This document shows, piece after piece, positions 1 through 11,923 of a stretch of DNA of 64,000 nucleotides. The stretch's first letter is position 1. Each line of letters opens with the position of its first letter. The notes under the pieces were generated by a model. That model ran no database searches. It had not been told where the DNA came from and saw only the letters and a list, made by a program, of their open reading frames with translations. The DNA is from Anisakis pegreffii. Lineage: Eukaryota > Nematoda > Chromadorea > Rhabditida > Anisakidae. The position numbers were made by a program, and so were the translations under genes. The stretch spans positions 1-64,000 of the forward strand of contig JAPYMA010002596.1 in the NCBI GenBank assembly GCA_035041965.1. The letters are read 5' to 3'.

Positions 1-3000
1 GTAGGTCTGGAAAGTTCGCCTGGACCACTCATCCTGTAGAGTCGAGTCGCTGACTGGTGACTCGAAGTCTCAGGTGTTTGTGGTTACTCGCCGAAGCTTA
101 TCTATTAGCTAGTGTCATGATGGCATTCATACAAATCTATGATGATTTCCTTATATCCATTGCCAGTGTAGTTATCATTCATCACTTGTGCTACTGAGAT
201 ACTCGATAACCTCATACAATTCACTCGAATGGTCTAAAGTTATCGTATTGAAAATAACGTATTAGATAGTTTCTGGGAGAGCTTTCATCAGGTGTTCATA
301 ATGGCTGTACTGGCATATCAAATGAAGAAAATATTCCCTAAAACTTGAGTTTCACTAACGTAGGGTATGAATCGCCTTATGAAGTTAGCGGTAGGTCTGG
401 AAAGTTCGCCTGGACCACTCATCCTGTAGAGTCGAGTCGCTGACTGGTGACTCGAAGTCTCAGGTGTTTGTGGTTACTCGCCGAAGCTTATCTATTAGCT
501 AGTGTCATGATGGCATTCATACAAATCTATGATGATTTCCTTATATCCATTGCCAGTGTAGTTATCATTCATCACTTGTGCTACTGAGATACTCGATAAC
601 CTCATACAATTCACTCGAATGGTCTAAAGTTATCGTATTGAAAATAACGTATTAGATAGTTTCTGGGAGAGCTTTCATCAGGTGTTCATAATGGCTGTAC
701 TGGCATATCAAATGAAGAAAATATTCCCTAAAACTTGAGTTTCACTAACGTAGGGTATGAATCGCCTTATGAAGTTAGCGGTAGGTCTGGAAAGTTCGCC
801 TGGACCACTCATCCTGTAGAGTCGAGTCGCTGACTGGTGACTCGAAGTCTCAGGTGTTTGTGGTTACTCGCCGAAGCTTATCTATTAGCTAGTGTCATGA
901 TGGCATTCATACAAATCTATGATGATTTCCTTATATCCATTGCCAGTGTAGTTATCATTCATCACTTGTGCTACTGAGATACTCGATAACCTCATACAAT
1001 TCACTCGAATGGTCTAAAGTTATCGTATTGAAAATAACGTATTAGATAGTTTCTGGGAGAGCTTTCATCAGGTGTTCATAATGGCTGTACTGGCATATCA
1101 AATGAAGAAAATATTCCCTAAAACTTGAGTTTCACTAACGTAGGGTATGAATCGCCTTATGAAGTTAGCGGTAGGTCTGGAAAGTTCGCCTGGACCACTC
1201 ATCCTGTAGAGTCGAGTCGCTGACTGGTGACTCGAAGTCTCAGGTGTTTGTGGTTACTCGCCGAAGCTTATCTATTAGCTAGTGTCATGATGGCATTCAT
1301 ACAAATCTATGATGATTTCCTTATATCCATTGCCAGTGTAGTTATCATTCATCACTTGTGCTACTGAGATACTCGATAACCTCATACAATTCACTCGAAT
1401 GGTCTAAAGTTATCGTATTGAAAATAACGTATTAGATAGTTTCTGGGAGAGCTTTCATCAGGTGTTCATAATGGCTGTACTGGCATATCAAATGAAGAAA
1501 ATATTCCCTAAAACTTGAGTTTCACTAACGTAGGGTATGAATCGCCTTATGAAGTTAGCGGTAGGTCTGGAAAGTTCGCCTGGACCACTCATCCTGTAGA
1601 GTCGAGTCGCTGACTGGTGACTCGAAGTCTCAGGTGTTTGTGGTTACTCGCCGAAGCTTATCTATTAGCTAGTGTCATGATGGCATTCATACAAATCTAT
1701 GATGATTTCCTTATATCCATTGCCAGTGTAGTTATCATTCATCACTTGTGCTACTGAGATACTCGATAACCTCATACAATTCACTCGAATGGTCTAAAGT
1801 TATCGTATTGAAAATAACGTATTAGATAGTTTCTGGGAGAGCTTTCATCAGGTGTTGATAATGGCTGTACTGGCATATCAAATGAAGAAAATATTCCCTA
1901 AAACTTGAGTTTCACTAACGTAGGGTATGAATCGCCTTATGAAGTTAGCGGTAGGTCTGGAAAGTTCGCCTGGACCACTCATCCTGTAGAGTCGAGTCGC
2001 TGACTGGTGACTCGAAGTCTCAGGTGTTTGTGGTTACTCGCCGAAGCTTATCTATTAGCTAGTGTCATGATGGCATTCATACAAATCTATGATGATTTCC
2101 TTATATCCATTGCCAGTGTAGTTATCATTCATCACTTGTGCTACTGAGATACTCGATAACCTCATACAATTCACTCGAATGGTCTAAAGTTATCGTATTG
2201 AAAATAACGTATTAGATAGTTTCTGGGAGAGCTTTCATCAGGTGTTCATAATGGCTGTAATGGCTGTACTGGCATATCAAATGAAGAAAATATTCCCTAA
2301 AACTTGAGTTTCACTAACGTAGGGTATGAATCGCCTTATGAAGTTAGCGGTAGGTCTGGAAAGTTCGCCTGGACCACTCATCCTGTAGAGTCGAGTCGCT
2401 GACTGGTGACTCGAAGTCTCAGGTGTTTGTGGTTACTCGCCGAAGCTTATCTATTAGCTAGTGTCATGATGGCATTCATACAAATCTATGATGATTTCCT
2501 TATATCCATTGCCAGTGTAGTTATCATTCATCACTTGTGCTACTGAGATACTCGATAACCTCATACAATTCACTCGAATGGTCTAAAGTTATCGTATTGA
2601 AAATAACGTATTAGATAGTTTCTGGGAGAGCTTTCATCAGGTGTTCATAATGGCTGTACTGGCATATCAAATGAAGAAAATATTCCCTAAAACTTGAGTT
2701 TCACTAACGTAGGGTATGAATCGCCTTATGAAGTTAGCGGTAGGTCTGGAAAGTTCGCCTGGACCACTCATCCTGTAGAGTCGAGTCGCTGACTGGTGAC
2801 TCGAAGTCTCAGGTGTTTGTGGTTACTCGCCGAAGCTTATCTATTAGCTAGTGTCATGATGGCATTCATACAAATCTATGATGATTTCCTTATATCCATT
2901 GCCAGTGTAGTTATCATTCATCACTTGTGCTACTGAGATACTCGATAACCTCATACAATTCACTCGAATGGTCTAAAGTTATCGTATTGAAAATAACGTA

Positions 3001-5235
3001 TTAGATAGTTTCTGGGAGAGCTTTCATCAGGTGTTCATAATGGCTGTACTGGCATATCAAATGAAGAAAATATTCCCTAAAACTTGAGTTTCACTAACGT
3101 AGGGTATGAATCGCCTTATGAAGTTAGCGGTAGGTCTGGAAAGTTCGCCTGGACCACTCATCCTGTAGAGTCGAGTCGCTGACTGGTGACTCGAAGTCTC
3201 AGGTGTTTGTGGTTACTCGCCGAAGCTTATCTATTAGCTAGTGTCATGATGGCATTCATACAAATCTATGATGATTTCCTTATATCCATTGCCAGTGTAG
3301 TTATCATTCATCACTTGTGCTACTGAGATACTCGATAACCTCATACAATTCACTCGAATGGTCTAAAGTTATCGTATTGAAAATAACGTATTAGATAGTT
3401 TCTGGGAGAGCTTTCATCAGGTGTTCATAATGGCTGTACTGGCATATCAAATGAAGAAAATATTCCCTAAAACTTGAGTTTCACTAACGTAGGGTATGAA
3501 TCGCCTTATGAAGTTAGCGGTAGGTCTGGAAAGTTCGCCTGGACCACTCATCCTGTAGAGTCGAGTCGCTGACTGGTGACTCGAAGTCTCAGGTGTTTGT
3601 GGTTACTCGCCGAAGCTTATCTATTAGCTAGTGTCATGATGGCATTCATACAAATCTATGATGATTTCCTTATATCCATTGCCAGTGTAGTTATCATTCA
3701 TCACTTGTGCTACTGAGATACTCGATAACCTCATACAATTCACTCGAATGGTCTAAAGTTATCGTATTGAAAATAACGTATTAGATAGTTTCTGGGAGAG
3801 CTTTCATCAGGTGTTCATAATGGCTGTACTGGCATATCAAATGAAGAAAATATTCCCTAAAACTTGAGTTTCACTAACGTAGGGTATGAATCGCCTTATG
3901 AAGTTAGCGGTAGGTCTGGAAAGTTCGCCTGGACCACTCATCCTGTAGAGTCGAGTCGCTGACTGGTGACTCGAAGTCTCAGGTGTTTGTGGTTACTCGC
4001 CGAAGCTTATCTATTAGCTAGTGTCATGATGGCATTCATACAAATCTATGATGATTTCCTTATATCCATTGCCAGTGTAGTTATCATTCATCACTTGTGC
4101 TACTGAGATACTCGATAACCTCATACAATTCACTCGAATGGTCTAAAGTTATCGTATTGAAAATAACGTATTAGATAGTTTCTGGGAGAGCTTTCATCAG
4201 GTGTTCATAATGGCTGTACTGGCATATCAAATGAAGAAAATATTCCCTAAAACTTGAGTTTCACTAACGTAGGGTATGAATCGCCTTATGAAGTTAGCGG
4301 TAGGTCTGGAAAGTTCGCCTGGACCACTCATCCTGTAGAGTCGAGTCGCTGACTGGTGACTCGAAGTCTCAGGTGTTTGTGGTTACTCGCCGAAGCTTAT
4401 CTATTAGCTAGTGTCATGATGGCATTCATACAAATCTATGATGATTTCCTTATATCCATTGCCAGTGTAGTTATCATTCATCACTTGTGCTACTGAGATA
4501 CTCGATAACCTCATACAATTCACTCGAATGGTCTAAAGTTATCGTATTGAAAATAACGTATTAGATAGTTTCTGGGAGAGCTTTCATCAGGTGTTCATAA
4601 TGGCTGTACTGGCATATCAAATGAAGAAAATATTCCCTAAAACTTGAGTTTCACTAACGTAGGGTATGAATCGCCTTATGAAGTTAGCGGTAGGTCTGGA
4701 AAGTTCGCCTGGACCACTCATCCTGTAGAGTCGAGTCGCTGACTGGTGACTCGAAGTCTCAGGTGTTTGTGGTTACTCGCCGAAGCTTATCTATTAGCTA
4801 GTGTCATGATGGCATTCATACAAATCTATGATGATTTCCTTATATCCATTGCCAGTGTAGTTATCATTCATCACTTGTGCTACTGAGATACTCGATAACC
4901 TCATACAATTCACTCGAATGGTCTAAAGTTATCGTATTGAAAATAACGTATTAGATAGTTTCTGGGAGAGCTTTCATCAGGTGTTGATAATGGCTGTACT
5001 GGCATATCAAATGAAGAAAATATTCCCTAAAACTTGAGTTTCAATAACGTAGGGTATGAATCGCCTTATGAAGTTAGCGGTAGGTCTGGAAGGTTCGCCT
5101 GGACCACTCATCCTGTAGAGTCGAGTCGCTGACTGGTGACTCGAAGTCTCAGGTGTTTGTGGTTACTCGCCGAAGCTTATCTATTAGCTAGTGTCATGAT
5201 GGCATTCATACAATTCTATGATGATTTCCTTATGT
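1..5235. repeat. Satellite array, 390-bp tandem unit, 13 full copies plus a decaying 14th
   Basis: The same unit (starting GTAGGTCTGGAAAGTTCGCC) begins at 1, 391, 781, 1171, 1561, 1951, 2350, 2740, 3130, 3520, 3910, 4300, 4690 and 5080. Copies are almost identical. The sixth is 399 bp because ATGGCTGTA is duplicated near 2257. Copies 5 and 13 share one variant base (G at 1857 and 4986, inside GTGTT[G]ATA). Copy 14 carries extra substitutions and loses clear identity near 5235, with weak similarity to about 5311. All frames contain stops, and no 5S rRNA, SL RNA or tRNA is recognisable in the unit. The array runs off the left edge of the window. Confidence 0.98.
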
Positions 5236-7221
5236 CCATTGCCAGTGCAGTTATTGTCCGTCATAAGTGCTGATAAGGTACTTGATAACTTTGAGAAATC
5301 CGTTCAAATGGGATGTCCAGCATTACGGATTCTTCAGTTTGATAACGGAGTGATATCTATATACCATCAAATTTTAAAGTAATTGCCTGTGTTCTTAATA
5401 GTGAACCACTTTCGAGAGCTTATATCCCAGACCATGGTAACTGCAGTTTGATCTGATCGTGAGCACAGAGGCTAACATTTTCTCTTTATCGCTAGTGCAG
5501 GGTCTTCTCAGGCTCGGAATGAGCTGATTGTATGTTTCCAATAAGGTGTTTTGGAAATAGCAGTTTTGGGGTAATATTATGAAATTTTTTCATAGTTTAT
5601 AATTCGACCACTCAGATGACAACTTGAGGAATAGAAAGGCAGGTAGCATTCCTCGGATTACTCTTATACCTTGTAAAGGGAGCAAGACCTGAAACAAGCT
5701 TCACTTAGCATTAGCTTAACTTTACCTCAAACTGCTTTTGGGTTGAACTGAAATGATTCCAACTGGCTTGAGTCGATCTCGTTTTCAAGATATTCTGTCA
5801 GAATTTGTTCGTGTTATCCTGTTTCGAATTACGCGATTGGATATGGGCATCGAAATCTCGTGTTTATGTGAATATTCGTTTGATTGTTCTTTTGTCGTTG
5901 ATGTTGATGTAGTTACTTCGCGTTGGTGTTTGTGCGATTACTTCGTGCTTTCGTGCCTTAACCATTCTATTTGATGCTGTCGCGCCAGGCATGATGAAGG
6001 AAACCTTGCTAGACATGATTTGGTGGCGCTCCGTGATTGAGATAGAATTGCAAAGTGCGCAGACAGGCCCGCACAAACTATCTGGATGTCACATGATAGG
6101 GACAGGCTCATGTTTGAAGCTCTTGCCTAAACGTAAGCTCATAACTTTGCTGAGATTAGGATAAATTTGAAAATATGAATGGTGCCTGGCGCGACAGCTG
6201 CATAAACGTTTTCCCATGTGTTACCACATATCACACCCAAATCACTTGCAAGGATCGACAAGTACAGGTTTAGGATTGTCATGGCGGCAGCATTTGTAGT
6301 TTTGTGACGAAAAGTTTAAGGAATTCAGCTGCTGTACAGGGTGTGGCCTTATCACGGTTGCTTGCATCGTAGTTAAAAATGGAAAACTTGAAATTGAAAG
6401 GTTTTTCGAAATATCGATGTGAGAAGCAATTTTGAAAATGTGCTAATGCACAACTCTTTTAGAGATACAGGAAAATATGACTGAAATGTCTGATCATGAA
6501 CTGAGGAACATTTCGTGAGAATATCGTCACACATTCTTGAAGCATACTGAAACAAATTATGAGGAATGAATTAGATTATTTTGGAAAACGTTCTCTCAAA
6601 TTCTGTTATAAGGAAACAGAGTTTATGAAAGGCAATTCTTTAAATGTCGTTTAGGACAGAATAGGAATTGGAAAGCAGCACAACCAATAGGGCATTTATG
6701 ACATGACGTTTAATGCATGCAAGAGTAAATCTTGTGATGAGATCAGTAGGCTTGGGTAACCCTCAGTGTCTGGTGATTAGGAGTATGCACAGAGAGAGCT
6801 GCCGTCTGTGACATCTATTCAATTTTTACTCTTTTGTAAAGTATGTATCATCGGAAAACGTTCTGCATTTCTCTTCGATCGCCGTGGACGAGGTTTGGTA
6901 CCAAAATCTTCCACAGTGTCTGGACAACGCTACTGAATTTACGTGTTCATCTCTTTTTCCATCAAACAAAAACTGAATGAGATAATTCGTGAATATGACT
7001 ACACAAGAACGATGGAAACTGAAATGGTGAATTGCTAATTTGAAAATTGCGAGGAATTGAGAGATTAATCTTACAAGTTCTACGATAAATCGGTTGATTT
7101 TAGTCGTGTTTAGGAGGTTGTTATCATAGATATGAACTGATTAGACTTGAGACTCATGAGAATTACGTTGCTTGTCTATTATTGAAAGGTTATCCTGGTT
7201 GTGATTAAGGGCAGTTTCATG
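5236..7221. other. No supported gene
   Basis: The first ~75 bases are a heavily diverged continuation of the satellite. The rest shows only short open frames without splice context or recognisable protein similarity, and I see nothing functional in it. Confidence 0.6.
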
Positions 7222-7415
7222 CAGTCATTTAACCCCAGAGGTACTGTTTCCGTTGGTTGCATTAACTGTGGGCGTGGCTAGTTACCGTAGTCACTTGACT
7301 TCGGAGGTACTAATCCCGTTGGTTGCATTAATTGTGGGCGTGGCTAGTTACCGTAGCCATTCAACCTCGGACGTACTACTCCCGTTGCTTGCCTTACTGT
7401 GGGCGCGGCTAAGCA
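7222..7415. repeat. Minisatellite, 66-bp period, about 3 copies
   Basis: Units start at 7239, 7305 and 7371 with the core CGTTGGTTGCATTAAYTGTG followed by GGCGTGGCTAGTTACCGTAG. A partial unit precedes the first and the third is more diverged. Because 66 is a multiple of three, one forward frame stays open across the array. That frame has no start context or family resemblance and is not called as a gene. Confidence 0.85.
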
Positions 7416-8384
7416 TTCCTAGGGCGCTTCGGAAACGTTGGTTCTTCACATTTTAACGTTCTCAGTTCACCGATAGTTACAAAATCAGGCCTTCCAATTA
7501 TCGGCAAGATGTGTCCTCTAATTAAAAATGCCATGAAAAGAATATCTTGTCCCGTTTCGCTCCCCGACTTCGATACTCCATCCCAATGCTACTAGAAACA
7601 ATTGCTAGAGGATGAAAAACTGCTAAATTAAAGTCATTGCGTGATATAACTACAATTCGCTAATACTCTCATTGGTTATACGCTGACTGACATTTTTCTG
7701 AAAACGTAACACGGATAACATTCGAGATCTCTGAAGATTTATTCTGATAGGAATCCGATATTAACAATATATCGTTACAATAATAGTGCAAAATATTGAT
7801 TTGGCAATATTAATGATAAAATTGAAAAATCGCTTCATAAAACACAAAATGAGAAGATAACCGATAGAAATGCAACACTTCAACAGCAGTGTGATTCAAG
7901 CAATGAACACAATCAACATTAAATTAAACAGAATGAACAAAGGAAAGCAACAAACTTGCCATTCCAAGGAAGCCTCTTCAAGTGCCTAGGCGAATCCCAA
8001 GGAAAATCGCCGTCTCAAACGTGAAAAAGCCTTATCTCACCCAGTTAATTCCACTCTTTCCATACAATCGTTTCAATAATAATTAAATCATATGGCAATA
8101 ACTAATCACAAATACCAGCAGTACAACACAATGCAGTTACAGAAGTAACAAAGCAACGCAAAAAAACCAAAAAGTAAATTTTGACGCGTAATAAAAAATT
8201 ATGCAGAATAAATGTGCAATGTACATTGGAAGGAAAAACTTCAACGTCAAAACTTCCACTTAGTTCGATCATTAACTTCTTCAATATGATGCAACTCTTA
8301 GCAAAAGAAACTCTCAGTTTTACTTCTGTTAGATATCTTGCTGAATTGAATTGAATAAAATGTTGTCGAAAGTCACTCTTCATG

Positions 8385-8434
8385 AAATTTTAATAGCATT
8401 TTTTGACAACTGTCAAAAAATGCTATTAAAATTT
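8385..8434. repeat. Perfect inverted repeat, 24-bp arms, 2-base loop
   Basis: Arm 8385-8408 and arm 8411-8434 are exact reverse complements, separated only by AC. The arms are A/T rich with a run of six T/A and the core TAGCATTTTTTGACA. The transcript of either strand would fold into a long hairpin. Confidence 0.95.
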
Positions 8435-8470
8435 AACATTTTTGATTTTCATTCATTTTTTGATTTATTA

Positions 8471-8510
8471 TTATTTAATGTTATTTATTGTTATTTAATG
8501 TTATTTATTG
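8471..8510. repeat. 20-bp tandem repeat, 2 copies
   Basis: TTATTTAATGTTATTTATTG occurs twice head to tail, followed by a partial third copy. Confidence 0.9.
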
Positions 8511-8720
8511 TTATTCATACACTGTAATTGGTTACAACGTTGCATTTGTCAATTTAAAATGTTGGTAAATTTTTGTTTTCACTTGAAAAAATATGTTTTT
8601 CTTGACTCTCTTCGTCGTTTTTTTTTTTCATATTGGAACACGAAAAATATGAAAACTTCAAAAGAAAAAAATTGCATTTTTTCCTCAGCAATGTTTCAAT
8701 ACTGCATTCACGCGTCAAAA

Positions 8721-8783
8721 ACTGAATGAAATTTGATCAATGCGTGACAAATTTTGTGATGCATTGATGAAGTTTCATTCAGT
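8721..8783. repeat. Near-perfect inverted repeat, 23-bp arms
   Basis: Arm 8721-8743 and arm 8761-8783 are reverse complements with two mismatches, around a 17-base spacer. The outer end of each arm reads ACTGAATGAAA on its own strand. Confidence 0.85.
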
Positions 8784-9006
8784 ATTTGTGATAAATGTGA
8801 TAAACAGGAAATGCGATAAGGAAATGTGATAAAACAAACAACCGATCACAACAACACAAATAACACCAATTAAAACAACAACCACATTACAACCATTTGA
8901 AAATGCGAATATCTACATCAGTGATGACGAACAAAGCAATGAGATCAATAGGCTTGAGTGAGCACAATGTTTGATTCACCGCTAGCTCGAGAACAAACGA
9001 AGCTGA

Positions 9007-11923
9007 TCAGAATTGGCTAGAAATACACGTGACCTTTCGCACATCACGACGACGGTGCAACGCTGCTTGCAATGTAGACGTCGAGACAGGAACGATTCTG
9101 GTGTTCTTCTTTCTCAAGAGAGCAAGGAACTTGCATCTCATTGTTCTGTAATTCCAATCGGATTGATTTTCAGTGGTGAGATATTGTTGCTTGAACAGTT
9201 GTACATTCTTTCAGATGTTTCAAATCAGATCCGAAAATGACCAAAACAAAATATGCAGTCAAAATAAAAACCTTCGAATTCATGTGATCTATCGTGAAAG
9301 ATAATCACCTGTTAACTGTTAAGTAGACTGCCGGATTAATACCACTGTTGATAATCCACAAAGCATTAGAAATGTAATTAATGACCCACGTGTTTGGAAA
9401 TACAGGTAAGAAAAAATTCCAACACGATATCATTACTATTGCTGTACCAGAAATGACAATTGCCTGAAGTAATATGTTCAAATGAATTGAATGTCGCAAA
9501 GTGAGTTGCCAAATATGTTCAAGCAGCATGCTGCGTTTATTGAATGGCCATTTTTGACCCTAGTGATGCTTACGATTAGAGAAGAATTGAAGTCGATGAG
9601 GTAGGTACTCGATGGACGAATAAAAATGAAGAAAGCCACTATATGACTGCATCTTAATCTGAATTCACCAGCCCCGTCCAATGATTTCATCAAATACTTT
9701 AAATTTCCTCGAAACGAACCTGGATCAATATCTGAATTTCTCGTTTCTGTATTTTTGGTACCTGAAAATAGAAGAAGTACGGAAACAGAATTCACTACGC
9801 CAACGGAAATGTTGTTCATGCTTGTTTTTAAATGATACGAACTAGGGTGTCAGCATCTGCGTTATTCAATCAACAAGTATAGTTGATGAAGCTCATCTGG
9901 GCAATACTCATTCCAAATCACCCACCAAATGTTCAGTCTTGTTCTGACAACCCATGAGAACATTGCGCTTTTACTTTGCTTCTATCTTCGCGATGTGAGA
10001 ACGTAACCTGGTGACGAAATCCATAATTCACACTATATTTATTGGTCTGATTATTATTTTCCCATAACTTCATAAGAACAATGTGAACCAGACAAAATAT
10101 AATGAACGACAATATAATATAAATGTGAACCAGACAATATAATATAATGAATAAGACAAGATATAAAATATAATGAATTATCTTTAAAATATAATCAACC
10201 AAATAAATGTTCTTATGCGCAAATATGAAGATTCAAGTGAGTGCATGGCGTATTTGTTCGAGCAACTATGAAACATTAGCTTCATCATCCGGACAAGTTT
10301 CACAAGCTGAACAGTTCTTCGACTCTAAATTCGCAGATAATGATTTACTGTATACATCTTGGGAATGTCTAGCAACACGTTATGTAATCTTCTATTCAGA
10401 ACAAGTGTTCATTATCTCAACTAGTTCAACTCACCTGTATGGTAGTTTGGGGGTGAGTTTGAGCCATGCGCGGTGCGAACACCAAGCAGAAGATAATGAT
10501 TACATAAACAATCGGTGTGCATGATATGCAGATCGTCTCAATAGTCCTCTCCACTGTGCTGAAAGTTACCAAAGAACGGCTCAAATTGTATGTGTTAACG
10601 CATCTTACAATCAAATTTGAATATATCAAACTAACAACAAATGTTTTCTGCATCCACTGCTCCAATAAATCGTTGACAGCTCTAGGAAAAACATTCAATC
10701 TCTACACTGCAGTAATGTGCTCATTTAATTCGTATCCTCCCTGTTTGAGATTGCCCAAGTTTCCGCCTAAAACCTGCGACCTTACCTTAAGCAAGGATCA
10801 CAACAACCGAACAAAATCTACCGCAGAATCGATTCGATCTGATGATGTCCTGAGAAAAACCAGGTACAGTGAATAGGATCGTAAGTGAAACTACCGTATG
10901 GCAACAGAAACATTCCAAGATAGAATAATCCAACAACCCAACACAGGGCGATACAAAACTAGAAAATAAATCTGTAAGAAGTGATGTTATTTGAAGAATA
11001 GCCACCCACTTAGAATCAAAAACGATCGCTTTTAATTAAAATACTGAAATCAGCTAATTCCGTGTTTTTCTCAGTGAGTTTATTTGTTATTCGTGAAGAT
11101 ATTTTGATGGAATCAATGTACTCTCCATTTCTTCTATGCTTTTTGCAAGATGTCGTTGATTAGACGACAATTTTTATCGTTGATTATTTTGATCGGTCAT
11201 TGTGAACACATTCTCGCTTACATGAAGACTTTTGTCGGAGAATAATCGCTGCATGCGTCGATTACGAGTAATTGTTGCAAATCGATTCAGAGCCAACACG
11301 AGCATGAACATTACACCAGAAGTCCAACCTGCGTTCAGAAGGGCACCGCACACCTATAGTATTACTTCGAATGGTGATCAGTGACATGTGACAAGCGTAA
11401 AAAATAACCTTGTTCATTGGCCTATGGGAAGTGTGTTCGTTGGCGAACGAATCAATAACTGTAATGTATTGCGTGGTTAACTGAAATACGTCCGCAATGC
11501 CCAAATGAAACATAATAACATAGGACTCCGATAAAGAACCATCCCGGTACAGCACCTGAAAAGGAACGAACGAGCTGAGTGCTGAATCATTCTCGATTAC
11601 AAACAGTGGCATTTCCAATATCCTTAAACACAAAACTTGATTGATTTGGCTATTTTCAAAGAATTCTCGCTGGTTGAGATTTCCTACAACTTTGTTTTGT
11701 GCTTGAACTTCACTCGAATTAACTAACTTCTCTACTTCTCGTCTTTTAATTAATTATGTGCTGCCACTATATGAATTATGTTAATCAAAGTCAACTTGTC
11801 ACTGTATGAGCAAATTGAAAATATGAAGAAGGCAATGCGATAACTTACCACTAAAATCAGCACATACGGCACGAGCGGAACCGTGATCAGGAAGAAATTT
11901 GCAATTCCGATGATTGCTTTCAT
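9007..11923 (-). CDS. Seven-transmembrane serpentine receptor, Srt/Srx-like chemoreceptor family
   Basis: Seven exons on the minus strand: 11923-11849, 11555-11409, 11353-11222, 10958-10822, 10558-10435, 9463-9309 and 9145-9007. They total 909 nt (302 aa), and every junction agrees in phase. The start ATG at 11921-11923 follows a TTTGCAG that could be a cis or spliced-leader acceptor. Exon 1 gives the first membrane helix (IANFFLITVPLVPYVLILV). TM2 carries FHLGIADVFQL. The TM3 end reads LALNRFATI in place of DRY. TM4 and its loop include WVVGLFYLGMFLLPYG. TM5 is in exon 5, TM6 follows the junction TTIQ|AIVISG, and TM7 has GINPAVYLTVNR, the NPxxY equivalent. The Arg/Lys-rich tail is cytoplasmic. 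In nematodes such receptors are mostly chemosensory. The ligand is unknown and assignment to Srt rather than Srx is tentative. One donor (GTTATT) is non-optimal. Confidence 0.85.

Larger units (their letters stand above)
7416..9006. other. AT-rich gene-free stretch with short inverted and tandem repeats
   Basis: Composition becomes strongly A+T rich from about 7740 to 8900. The only structures seen are the hairpins at 8385-8434 and 8721-8783 and a 20-bp tandem repeat at 8471-8510. No coding exon is supported. Confidence 0.6.

Noticed and set aside
1..390. 390-bp unit as a 5S rRNA or spliced-leader RNA repeat
   Set aside because: I could not find the 5S core or an SL sequence in either strand of the unit.
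5753..5974. 73-codon forward frame after the satellite
   Set aside because: No family resemblance, no splice or start context, and an overlapping reverse frame is equally open.
9478..9819. Minus-strand frame overlapping the receptor gene
   Set aside because: It falls in the receptor's intron and runs into exon 6 out of frame. The real exon starts at 9463 after TTACTTCAG.
10207..10524. 105-codon forward frame
   Set aside because: Antisense to a receptor exon and its intron, with no protein features of its own.
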